Source: an uncultured Bacteroidales bacterium (GTDB lineage Bacteria; Bacteroidota; Bacteroidia; Bacteroidales; UBA932). From it: DNA of 64,000 nt. The position numbers and the translations under genes are program-made. The stretch covers positions 1-64,000 of the forward strand of contig CAMXAU010000013.1 in the NCBI GenBank assembly GCA_947179325.1, in the 5' to 3' direction. This document shows, piece by piece, positions 34,476 through 42,604 of the stretch. A model generated the notes under the pieces. That model was given only the letters and a program-made list of their open reading frames with translations, ran no database searches and was not told the origin of the DNA. How positions within the stretch are numbered: the stretch's first letter is position 1; each line of letters starts with the position of its first letter.

Positions 34476-35783
34476 TCAGTTCTTGTTAGGGTCGGTAAAT
34501 TTATACATTTTATCGCTCCAAGTCAATGTTGTCCCGGGAACAGTAATGCTCAAATCCATGTAATTCTCGTTCTCCGGGTCGCTGTAAGGGCCATAGTCAA
34601 GAAGCACATTTCCTTCTCCCTCGCAGCATTTCCAGTATGCGAAAAGTCCGTTGGCATCACTTGACACATCACTTCCCATGTTTTCCTGGATTGTAGCAGC
34701 AGGAAGCGCACGGCTCCACAGGCGAAGCTGTGCAAGCTCGAACTCGGCACTGGTGTTTTTCTGTCCTGCCACAATGTCGCAAGGAAGCTGTATGCTTCCG
34801 AACCCTGATGCGGATGACAGATTGATGTTGTCCCATTGTCCGTCGACGGCTCCGTCCTTATACATGATCATGGTGCTTCCGTCGAATGTCAGTGCGATAT
34901 GAATCCATGTGTCTGGTATCCAGAAGCCTGTAGTACTCATCAGAGACGGGTAATTCCACTGCATTCCCGGCTGCGTGGCATCAAGTGCACCTTTCGGATA
35001 CCACTGGAAATTAAAGCTTGCCAGCTCGGTATTCTTGTTGATTGCAACTGGCGAATATCCGCCCTGGACAAAAATGGCACGCCTGTTCTCGAAAGGATTG
35101 CCTGCTTCTCCGACCCAAGTGTCCGGACTATAGCTGTAGGCATATCCCGGAGGGGTGTTCACCTTGACCCAGAACTCCATTGTCCATTCAGAGAACTGGA
35201 AGTCACCGAATGTCTTGATTGTACCAGGGCTGTTCTGACGTCTGAAGACCGGTGCACGCTGCTTGTTAGGAGAAGTGATGAAATATGTCATCTTATTGGC
35301 ATTTCCGCGCATCTCGGCAGGCCCGGAGACAAGCTCCATGCGCACAGGTATGGCATAGGCTACACCCTGCACTCCATTGCCTGGCTCGACAGTCAGTTCA
35401 ACTGGAGCAGCAGAGGTTGTTCCGGCCTTGATCACGGCTGTAGTGACTCCGTTCGCTCCCAGAGAAAGTACAGGATAGATCTGATAATTGGAATCATTCT
35501 CCTGGTTATAGGATTCCAGAAGAGATTCATCTATATTGAAAGACACTGTGACATCTTCAGATATTGCATTCGTAAGCTTGGCTGTCAATGTCTTGGTCAC
35601 AGTTGCCTCGTCCAATATGAAGGTCTCCATCTGCTGGTTATGCTGGCTGGCAGGAGCAGCCTCGCTCAGATAGACATATCCGAAGTCCGCTGAAGGGACT
35701 ATAGGAGGCAGCTTCTCATCGTTGCATCCGGCAAGCAAAGCCATGGAAAGACCTATGGAAGCATATTTGAAAAATTGTTTCAT
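34476..35783 (-). CDS. Surface glycan-binding lipoprotein, DUF1735 and LamG
   Basis: A 435-aa lipoprotein (lipobox ALLAGCND, Cys about residue 19; start at ATG 35783, three codons inside the longest frame). Residues about 30-150 form a DUF1735-type beta sandwich (LTNAISEDVTVSFNIDESL and VELTVEPG), and about 180-420 a laminin-G/concanavalin-like lectin domain (FSEWTMEFWVKVN, WIHIALTFDGSTM, ELAQLRLWSRAL, GLFAYWK). Such proteins bind glycans at the outer-membrane surface. It follows the GH18 gene by 15 bp; the same pairing occurs in N-glycan loci of Bacteroides thetaiotaomicron. Confidence 0.88.
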   Translation of the reverse strand: MKQFFKYASIGLSMALLAGCNDEKLPPIVPSADFGYVYLSEAAPASQHNQQMETFILDEATVTKTLTAKLTNAISEDVTVSFNIDESLLESYNQENDSNYQIYPVLSLGANGVTTAVIKAGTTSAAPVELTVEPGNGVQGVAYAIPVRMELVSGPAEMRGNANKMTYFITSPNKQRAPVFRRQNSPGTIKTFGDFQFSEWTMEFWVKVNTPPGYAYSYSPDTWVGEAGNPFENRRAIFVQGGYSPVAINKNTELASFNFQWYPKGALDATQPGMQWNYPSLMSTTGFWIPDTWIHIALTFDGSTMIMYKDGAVDGQWDNINLSSASGFGSIQLPCDIVAGQKNTSAEFELAQLRLWSRALPAATIQENMGSDVSSDANGLFAYWKCCEGEGNVLLDYGPYSDPENENYMDLSITVPGTTLTWSDKMYKFTDPNKN

Positions 35784-35798
35784 AATAATCATATAAAA

Positions 35799-36983
35799 TT
35801 AATTTTCTGCAGGATTCATTGTCTGTATAGCCCTGCGGTAAAGAGTGTAATCATTATACAGGCGGCTGAGGTTAAAACGGTATGCACCGGCACCTCCTGC
35901 CTTTACAATCTCCCCGTCTATTTCCCTGTAGTAACGGCACATCCCGTCAAGTGAATATGTCGAGGTCTTAGGTGTCCCGTCTGCATTCAGGCCAGGATTG
36001 ACATGGCCATTGCGGAAACGGTATTCCGGGCCTCCGGTCAACTTGTTCTGGCCGGACTCGAAATCCTCTGTCCAGATGGTTTTCCTCAGGACATTGGCCT
36101 CACCTCCGTCCGCTTCACCGAAAGTTGCAAACAAAGCTGCACCTGCAATTCCTCCTGTTGCAAAGCGGGCATCAAGGTAGCTGTCACCACTTGCATTATT
36201 ATTACTATATGCCTGAATTATATAATAGTCAAGCAGAGGTCCGCTCTCCGGGGAAAGTGTCTGAGGCTCACCGTCGACAACAAGCAGGCGTCCGGTTCCT
36301 GATTTCGGTCCGAAATTCCTGGACAGGGCAGTCAGGAGCACATGAAGCGCAGCATTCGACTCGACAAGGTTTCCACGCTCGCCATAGTTGCGTTCAAAGT
36401 CGAAATCAATGCCGTCATATCCGTTCTCGATTACATATGCAGACATTTCATCCGCATACTTTGCAATAGCCGCATCCGCCTCAGGGGACGCATCATAATT
36501 CCTCTCGTACCAGCCCCATTTCTCACGCATCGTGGCAATGTACTCTTCTGAAGGCACATTTGCCTGTGCTGCGGCGAGTCCAGGGGTAAGCCTGAATCCG
36601 AGGTCCTTGAAGAAAAGGCAGAAAAGCACCTTGGTTCCTCTCTTATGGACTTCGGCAAGGTCATGTTTCTGGAAATCGGTGAGCGGCTCGACATAGCTCT
36701 CCTTCGGATTCCAATGTGAAACGATGTCTATCGAATCCGGCAATGCACGGAGCATGTTCCTGTAGCTTCCGGTTCCGGTCCACTCATCGAACCATCCGAA
36801 CATCACCTGGCGGCCTGCCATGTCCTTCTTATAGGCAAGCAAGTCCTGATAAACCGTGCTCCCTTCATTGTCGTAGATATTCTCCGGCTCTTTATATATA
36901 GGGTCTGGAGTTATCCAGTCTGCACATCCTGCATAAGTAAACAATGCAGCCAGAGCAAATATAGGGTATAAAATTTTTCTCAT
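35799..36983 (-). CDS. GH18 endo-beta-N-acetylglucosaminidase-like lipoprotein
   Basis: A 394-aa GH18-fold protein. Start at ATG 36983, giving a leader with lipobox TYAGC (Cys20). The catalytic signature DGxDxDxE is intact as YDGIDFDFE with Asp193, Asp195 and acid Glu197; the substrate loop has DYYIIQAYSN. No separate carbohydrate-binding module. Gene context (SusC/D upstream, DUF1735/LamG downstream) matches Bacteroides loci whose GH18 enzymes cut the chitobiose core of N-glycans, so endo-beta-N-acetylglucosaminidase is more likely than chitinase; specificity is inferred. Likely surface-exposed. Confidence 0.88.
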   Translation of the reverse strand: MRKILYPIFALAALFTYAGCADWITPDPIYKEPENIYDNEGSTVYQDLLAYKKDMAGRQVMFGWFDEWTGTGSYRNMLRALPDSIDIVSHWNPKESYVEPLTDFQKHDLAEVHKRGTKVLFCLFFKDLGFRLTPGLAAAQANVPSEEYIATMREKWGWYERNYDASPEADAAIAKYADEMSAYVIENGYDGIDFDFERNYGERGNLVESNAALHVLLTALSRNFGPKSGTGRLLVVDGEPQTLSPESGPLLDYYIIQAYSNNNASGDSYLDARFATGGIAGAALFATFGEADGGEANVLRKTIWTEDFESGQNKLTGGPEYRFRNGHVNPGLNADGTPKTSTYSLDGMCRYYREIDGEIVKAGGAGAYRFNLSRLYNDYTLYRRAIQTMNPAEN

Positions 36984-37005
36984 ATTATAATGTTGTTTCC
37001 GGAGA

Positions 37006-38616
37006 CTAATTTTTCTTTGCCCACCACAGGTCTGTACCGTTGGAATCTTTTCCTCCGTTGAGATAAGTGACTGCAATCCTGACATTCTCTCCATTTGTAT
37101 TGTATTCCGATATAGGGAAGCGGAGCCTGCGCTGGCCGCGTGTCAGATTCACCTCGCTGTTTGCAGTGCTGACTGCATGCAGAAGCTTAGGATACCCTGT
37201 CCTCCTGTAGTCAGACCAGCCATTGAGCGGATCAAGATAGCATGCAATCCATTTCTGCAGCAGTATACGCTCCAGCTTCTCCTCATTGGAAGCAGAGTCA
37301 TTCCATTTTATTGTCAGAGATGAAATCGCCGCTGCATCATTTCCGGCATGCTGCGGATCCTTATAGGCTGCAGGGACAAGGGTATCATTGTTGACATATT
37401 CATCTGCGCCTGAAACCTCCCATTCACTGAACGACATCCTGATGCCCTGTTCATAGAGAGTCTTGATATCACCATCCATATCCCATCCCTTCAACACTCC
37501 TTCAGCACGCAGGAAATATGCCTCTGAGACATACATGACAGGCATAGGATCGCTGTCCTGTGTTCCCATATACATTGTCGAGTAGTTGATATATTCTGCA
37601 GGAGAAGGGACTTCTGCAGAACCGGAGCGTACACCGACATATTCCTCAGCATAGTTCTTGTCGAAAGTCTGCTTGGTGAAATACTTCGGACGCCTGTTGT
37701 CATTGTAGCCGTTCATGCAAGAGGTGATGCTTGCGTTTGAGCGCACCTCACCCCAGTTGTTGCTCACAATCTTGTAGCCGTTGACACCCATGTTGCTGTT
37801 GTTGTTATCCCAGCAGCTGTCACCCACATCAAGCATGACTCCGTCCCTTACAGCACTCTCTGCCATAGCCTTGGCGAAATCCTCAACTGTGGCATAGCTT
37901 GTGCCGAACATCTCGCTGACAAGCTCCGGATGCGCAAAAGGCTGTGCACCCACACCAGATATACGGATTGCCATCCTCAGCTTGAGCGTATTTGCAAATT
38001 TCAGCCACCTGGTCATGTCACCGCGGTAGAACTGGTCAATGTCAGAGACGGATGAATCTGTAGCAGGGCTGTCCTTGAGTATAATGACAATTTCATTTAT
38101 GTCCCTGAAAAGGGCGAGCCATACAGTCTCTTCGTCATCATAAGCGACATTGAGCGCACCTTCCTTGATGAGAGTATAAGGGATAGGCCCCTGAAGAGAA
38201 GCCATATTGCACATTGCGAATACGCGTGCGAGCTGGGCAAGGGCATAGACACCTCCTTCCCTGTTGGTCTTTTCTGCTATACGAAAAAGATTGGAGTATA
38301 TGTGCCCAAAGTAATATCCCCATGTCGCAGCGTTGTGATCATCCCTTGAATTATAGTATGCAAAGATGTCCTTGCCGCGTGACCAGTTGCCTGTCGCGGT
38401 GACATGGCCGCTGTAAGCCGCCCACATGCAGTTGTTGTACTGCGTCTCATTCTGCTGCGGAGAGGCATAGACCTCGAACATTTCCGCAAGGAGTGAGGAA
38501 GCGGACACGGAAGACGGCTCATAAGGATTGGTATTGTACTCTTCGAATCTCCCGATACAGCCGGAAAAAAGCACGAAAGAGATACCTATTATAATATATT
38601 TAATCGTTGTCTTCAT
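37006..38616 (-). CDS. SusD/RagB-family glycan-binding lipoprotein
   Basis: A 536-aa outer-membrane lipoprotein (lipobox LFSGC, Cys20) of the SusD-like_2 type: FEEYNTNPYEP after the leader, tetratricopeptide-like helices through the first half, and the C-terminal GWSDYRRTGYPKL and LRFPISEYNTN motifs. It caps the SusC barrel and delivers oligosaccharide. It lies 12 bp after the SusC frame and 22 bp before the GH18 gene. Since the SusC frame is interrupted upstream, translation of SusD does not depend on it being intact, but function would. Confidence 0.93.
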   Translation of the reverse strand: MKTTIKYIIIGISFVLFSGCIGRFEEYNTNPYEPSSVSASSLLAEMFEVYASPQQNETQYNNCMWAAYSGHVTATGNWSRGKDIFAYYNSRDDHNAATWGYYFGHIYSNLFRIAEKTNREGGVYALAQLARVFAMCNMASLQGPIPYTLIKEGALNVAYDDEETVWLALFRDINEIVIILKDSPATDSSVSDIDQFYRGDMTRWLKFANTLKLRMAIRISGVGAQPFAHPELVSEMFGTSYATVEDFAKAMAESAVRDGVMLDVGDSCWDNNNSNMGVNGYKIVSNNWGEVRSNASITSCMNGYNDNRRPKYFTKQTFDKNYAEEYVGVRSGSAEVPSPAEYINYSTMYMGTQDSDPMPVMYVSEAYFLRAEGVLKGWDMDGDIKTLYEQGIRMSFSEWEVSGADEYVNNDTLVPAAYKDPQHAGNDAAAISSLTIKWNDSASNEEKLERILLQKWIACYLDPLNGWSDYRRTGYPKLLHAVSTANSEVNLTRGQRRLRFPISEYNTNGENVRIAVTYLNGGKDSNGTDLWWAKKN

Positions 38617-38628
38617 AATTCCGGATGT

Positions 38629-41577
38629 TTAGAATTGTAGTTTGACGTTGAAGCCCAAGCTCCTTGTGCTCGGAAGCATATATGCATCGAAGCCCTGGTA
38701 GAAGTTGGAGCCTGCGGCTGTGGTAAGCTCCGGATCGAAAGGAGCCTTGCAGTAGATCATGCAGAGATTCTTTCCGACAAGTCCGAGGGTCATGCCCATC
38801 TTGTCCTTAAACCACTTGCGCGGAAGAGAATAGCTGAGGGAAACTTCCCCGAGACGTACATTCGTCGCATCATATGTATAGTATGCAGCTGTTCCCGAAA
38901 CTGTGCTGTAGTAATCTTTTGAAGCGACCTTGAAACCGTTGAACACAAAATCACCGTTGTCACGTGCAAGTGCACTTGCTTCTGATACTCCGGCAGCGTC
39001 AAGGATAGACTGCGTAGCACTCATTGCGACACCTCCGAGACGTGCATTGAACAACAGTCCGAGACTGATGCCTTTCCATGCAAAATTGAAGTTCAGTCCC
39101 ATGTTGGCAACCGGCAGGATTGACCCGAGGAAGACTTCCTGGTTGGTCATCGATAGCCCTGTGGTAGGGTCAACCTCTATATATCCCTGGCTGTCGCGTG
39201 TAAGGAGCCTCTGGCCATACACGTCACCCATTGTTCCTCCTTTGCGAAGAATAAGACGTGAATCAAGAGGGCCGTATGAGCAGACTTCAAGCTGAGGAAG
39301 AGTGTATTTTTCTCCTGTAGCATAGTTCTCCGCATTCTCACAAAGTTCCACAATCTCATTCCTGTTCCATGTAAGCGTATAATTGGCTCCGAAAGAAAAA
39401 TCGCCCCATTTGTGGCTGTACCCAAGGGACATCTCTATACCTTCATTAAGTATATTTCCGCTCTGTACAGGAATGCTTGAATATCCGGAAGACTCTGACA
39501 GCTTCGCAAAGAATGTCTGGTTGAATGTATTTGAGCGATAGTATGTCAGGCTGAGACTGAGGTCATTGAAGAAATTGGCATCCACGCCGACCTCCCATGA
39601 CTTAGTCCTCTCCGGTTTCAGCTTCGTATTAGGGTACACAGCTGAAGTGGACCATTTGTCGCTCTGCTCATCATATGGATATGTAACAGTCGTCAAGAAG
39701 CGGTCGTACGCATTTCCGACCTCAGTATATGATGCCCTCACTTTCAGCAGGGACAGCCATCTCGGTGCATGGAACATGTTCGAGACAATTGCAGACAATC
39801 CCACTGACGGGTAGAAGAATGAGGAATAGTCAGAGAATGCGAGCCTTGAATCCCAGTCATTACGTCCGGTCGCAGTGAGGTAAAGCATATCCCTGAAGCC
39901 GAGTTCTGCCGAAGCGAATACCGCCTGCGTCTGGTCATGCCATCCGCTCTGGATCGCTTTCCATGCTTTGTTGAAATTAATGTTCCTGACTGCAAAGAAA
40001 TTGAATTCCTTCAGTGAAGAACCGTCATAGCCTATAGTTTCATAGCGGCTGTCATTGATTGAGGCACCGATGTTCACATTGACAGAGAAGTCAGTCCACG
40101 TCTTGTCTATGGTCGCGATGACATCTGCATATGTGTTCTTCGATGTTGAATTGGTGTCATTATAGCTTCCCCTGTCACCTCCGTCAAGAGAGCCGGTCGA
40201 GGCATATGCCTTGTAAGTATAGCGGTTGTTATAGTTGTCAACCTTTACACGTCCTGATACATTCAGCCAGTCAAGGATGTCATATGTAAGTGAGGCATTG
40301 ATCATATAACGCCCCTTCTTGTTTTCCCTCAACTGACGGTTCTGGATCCAGTACGGGTTGTCAAGGCCCTCTGTCTTTCCTCCATACGGCCAGTATTTCT
40401 CCATCACACCATATGAAGCATTGTACCTTTCATACATGCGGACATCGTCAAAATTCTCGCTGCGCGGGAAACGGTAAAGTCCAGGAAGAGGATTATAGTA
40501 GAAACCCTGCGAAACCATATTCTTGTCATCCTGAAGGATATAGCTTGCACCGAAATCAAGTGTCATCTTATCTTTCAGGAACTTGGTTGTGTTGCGCAGA
40601 GTGAAGTTATAGCGGTTGTAGCCGCTGTTCGGAAGAATATTCGTGGCGTTTGTCGTAGCCACAGAAATATAAGTCTGGTTCTTATTGTTTCCAGTTGACA
40701 GTGAAAGAGTGTTCATCTCATTCACCCCTGTACGGAAGAAGCCAGAAGGATCATAGCCGCTATTCACTATAGGTCCCCAGCTGTCGAGCGTATTAGGAAG
40801 GTTGCCGTATTTGCTCTGCATCTTCGGCATCATATACGCAGATGAGAAGGTTGTGTTGTTTGAATAAGTCACTGAAGTCTTGCCTGCCACTCCTTTCTTG
40901 GTGGTTATCATGACGACTCCCGCAGCAGCCATATTTCCATAGAGCGCAGCCGCAGAAGGTCCGGTAAGCATCGTGATGCTCTCGATGTCGTCTGGGTTAA
41001 GGTCGGCAACACCGTCTGTTCCAGGCTGGTTTGAATACACAGACCCTTCACTTCCGCCATTCATCATGTTGTACATCGGTACTCCATCGATCACATATAG
41101 CGCAAGGTTGTCTGAAGTAATGGACTTGATTCCGCGCATCACGACACGTGAAGCACCACCGGCCGAGTTGGATGAGTTTATCGTCACACCGGCAACTTTT
41201 CCATTGAGAGAGGAGATGAAGTTGGCATCCCTGACAGTCATGATGGCGTCCGACTTGACCTGCTGCACATTGTAGCTCAGAGCTTTTTCCGAGCGTTTAA
41301 TGCCAAGGGCCGTCACAACGACTTCATCGAGAAATTCCGAAGACACCTCCAGCATGAAGTCTATTTTTGCCTGACCTGTCCAGGTGATTTCCTGTGAAGC
41401 ATATCCTATAATGGATACTACTATCACATCATTTTGCTTGAGACCGGAAAGAGTGTATTCCCCGTCAAGTCCAGTAGTAACGCCACCGTTGCTTCCACGG
41501 ACCATAACTGCGGCACCGACAACAGGGCCGACATCGTCAGTTACAACTCCAGAGACGATACCCCCCCCTGGTTTCAC
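38629..41577 (-). CDS. SusC/RagA-family TonB-dependent transporter, frameshifted from its signal peptide
   Basis: 982 codons covering all but the signal peptide: a carboxypeptidase-D-like domain (VSGVVTDDVGPVVGAAVMVRG, about residues 8-80), the plug (VVVTALGIKRSEKALSYNV, VIDGVPMYN, GPSAAALYG) and the barrel to the C-terminal ...LGFNVKLQF. It should import glycan fragments released by the GH18. The frame can only start at a GTG at 41577, which has no leader. A proper signal peptide is encoded just upstream in another frame (41680 to 41537), and the two are separated by an 8-G tract (41561-41568): losing one G joins them. This may be an off-phase gene, a decayed gene or a sequencing error. No regulator gene adjoins the locus. 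Confidence 0.9.
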   Translation of the reverse strand: MKPGGGIVSGVVTDDVGPVVGAAVMVRGSNGGVTTGLDGEYTLSGLKQNDVIVVSIIGYASQEITWTGQAKIDFMLEVSSEFLDEVVVTALGIKRSEKALSYNVQQVKSDAIMTVRDANFISSLNGKVAGVTINSSNSAGGASRVVMRGIKSITSDNLALYVIDGVPMYNMMNGGSEGSVYSNQPGTDGVADLNPDDIESITMLTGPSAAALYGNMAAAGVVMITTKKGVAGKTSVTYSNNTTFSSAYMMPKMQSKYGNLPNTLDSWGPIVNSGYDPSGFFRTGVNEMNTLSLSTGNNKNQTYISVATTNATNILPNSGYNRYNFTLRNTTKFLKDKMTLDFGASYILQDDKNMVSQGFYYNPLPGLYRFPRSENFDDVRMYERYNASYGVMEKYWPYGGKTEGLDNPYWIQNRQLRENKKGRYMINASLTYDILDWLNVSGRVKVDNYNNRYTYKAYASTGSLDGGDRGSYNDTNSTSKNTYADVIATIDKTWTDFSVNVNIGASINDSRYETIGYDGSSLKEFNFFAVRNINFNKAWKAIQSGWHDQTQAVFASAELGFRDMLYLTATGRNDWDSRLAFSDYSSFFYPSVGLSAIVSNMFHAPRWLSLLKVRASYTEVGNAYDRFLTTVTYPYDEQSDKWSTSAVYPNTKLKPERTKSWEVGVDANFFNDLSLSLTYYRSNTFNQTFFAKLSESSGYSSIPVQSGNILNEGIEMSLGYSHKWGDFSFGANYTLTWNRNEIVELCENAENYATGEKYTLPQLEVCSYGPLDSRLILRKGGTMGDVYGQRLLTRDSQGYIEVDPTTGLSMTNQEVFLGSILPVANMGLNFNFAWKGISLGLLFNARLGGVAMSATQSILDAAGVSEASALARDNGDFVFNGFKVASKDYYSTVSGTAAYYTYDATNVRLGEVSLSYSLPRKWFKDKMGMTLGLVGKNLCMIYCKAPFDPELTTAAGSNFYQGFDAYMLPSTRSLGFNVKLQF

Positions 41578-41680
41578 CAGGGTTCTGGGCTGAAGCTACA
41601 GATGGCATCAAAATGCCCAGCATCACATAGATGGCAAGCGCTAAAAGCACCGGGCATTGATGACAATTTAATTTAAACAT
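41537..41680 (-). CDS. Out-of-frame signal-peptide portion of susC
   Basis: ATG at 41680 begins a 47-codon frame whose first 33 residues look like a Sec signal peptide: MFKLN, a long hydrophobic stretch, and a PSVASAQ cleavage site. It then runs into the G tract, continues as RGGYRLW and stops at TGA (41537-41539). With seven instead of eight G it would continue in frame into the SusC-family transporter, giving a protein of about 1,016 aa. Confidence 0.8.
   Translation of the reverse strand: MFKLNCHQCPVLLALAIYVMLGILMPSVASAQNPGETRGGYRLWSCN
41561..41568 (-). repeat. 8-G homopolymer in susC, candidate slippage site
   Basis: On the minus strand the run reads ACCAGGGGGGGGTATC. It falls at the join between the signal peptide and the mature transporter, where length changes would turn the protein on or off without damaging folded domains. 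It is the only G or C run of this length I noticed in the window. Confidence 0.7.
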
Positions 41681-41705
41681 AAAATTTGATTATTAATTAT
41701 AAGTT

Positions 41706-41734
41706 GCATGCCTTTTAAAGGCTATGCAAAGATA
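41706..41734 (-). promoter_or_regulatory. SusC promoter -7 box with leader hairpin
   Basis: Minus strand: -7 box TATCTTTG (41727-41734) is followed directly by GCAT-A-GCCTTT-T-AAAGGC-ATGC (41706-41727), a palindrome that would lie at the start of the transcript. The -33 region has only a TTTTAG-like element about 18 bases upstream. The leader before the signal-peptide ATG at 41680 is about 40 bases. Confidence 0.5.
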
Positions 41735-41830
41735 GTAAAAAAGCTTAATCGCTAAAATGTTTTAACACCACATGGACGATTTTCTGTATATCCAGAAGAT
41801 ACATGGATTCTTTATAATGCGGTATACCAA

Positions 41831-42580
41831 CTACTTCCGGTCAAATGCAGCAGAGCGTTTCAGCACGAAGGTCGACCCGAGATATTTGGTGCGGACCTCA
41901 TCGTCGGCGGCAAGGGCCTCAGGAGTGCCACTCTGGAGGATATTGCCCTCATATAGGAGATAGGCACGGTCGATGATGGCAAGTGTCTCTCCGACATTAT
42001 GGTCTGTGATGATGACGCCTATGTTCTTGTACTTGAGCTTGGCAATGATGTACTGGATATCCTCGACAGCAATTGGGTCGACTCCGGCGAAAGGCTCGTC
42101 AAGAAGGATGAACTTAGGGTCTATCGCAAGGGCGCGGGCAATCTCACACCTGCGCCGCTCGCCTCCGGACAGCTGGATTCCGAGGCTCTTGCGAACCTTG
42201 TGGAGGTTGAACTCATCTATAAGGGACTCAAGGCGGTCTTTCCTCTCCGCCCTGGTGAACTGTTTCGACATCTCCATCACGGACATTATGTTGTCCTCAA
42301 CGGAAAGCTTCCGGAAAACTGATGCCTCCTGTGCAAGATATCCGACACCTTTCTGGGCACGTTTATACATAGGCAGCGAAGTGATGTCCTCGTCATCCAG
42401 ATATATTTTCCCTGCATTGGGGACAATAAGTCCTGTAATCATGTAGAAACTTGTGGTCTTTCCTGCACCGTTAGGTCCAAGGAATCCGACAATCTCCCCC
42501 TGCTCCACTTCCATGGAGACACCCTTCACAACTGTTCTCGGGCCATATTTCTTTACAAGATTTTCACAACGGAGTTTCAT
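41831..42580 (-). CDS. lptB: Lipopolysaccharide export ABC transporter ATPase
   Basis: A 249-aa ATP-binding subunit that with LptFG extracts LPS from the inner membrane. Walker [17 protein letters not shown] near residue 35, Q-loop [19 protein letters not shown] (typical of LptB), signature [15 protein letters not shown], Walker [14 protein letters not shown], switch His in [10 protein letters not shown]. Length fits. It starts 24 bp after dnaX and is likely co-transcribed with it. Its transport partners are not in the window. Confidence 0.95.
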   Translation of the reverse strand: MKLRCENLVKKYGPRTVVKGVSMEVEQGEIVGFLGPNGAGKTTSFYMITGLIVPNAGKIYLDDEDITSLPMYKRAQKGVGYLAQEASVFRKLSVEDNIMSVMEMSKQFTRAERKDRLESLIDEFNLHKVRKSLGIQLSGGERRRCEIARALAIDPKFILLDEPFAGVDPIAVEDIQYIIAKLKYKNIGVIITDHNVGETLAIIDRAYLLYEGNILQSGTPEALAADDEVRTKYLGSTFVLKRSAAFDRK

Positions 42581-42604
42581 AACATCTAAATTATCAAGAT
42601 AACA

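Noticed and set aside
34836..35693. 285-codon plus-strand open frame
   Set aside because: Lies entirely opposite the DUF1735/LamG gene; its translation has no family motifs and a composition typical of antisense frames.
32750..41680. Invertible promoter controlling the SusC locus
   Set aside because: The palindrome at the susC start is a single 22-base hairpin; no second copy of an inverted repeat flanks the promoter and no recombinase is nearby.
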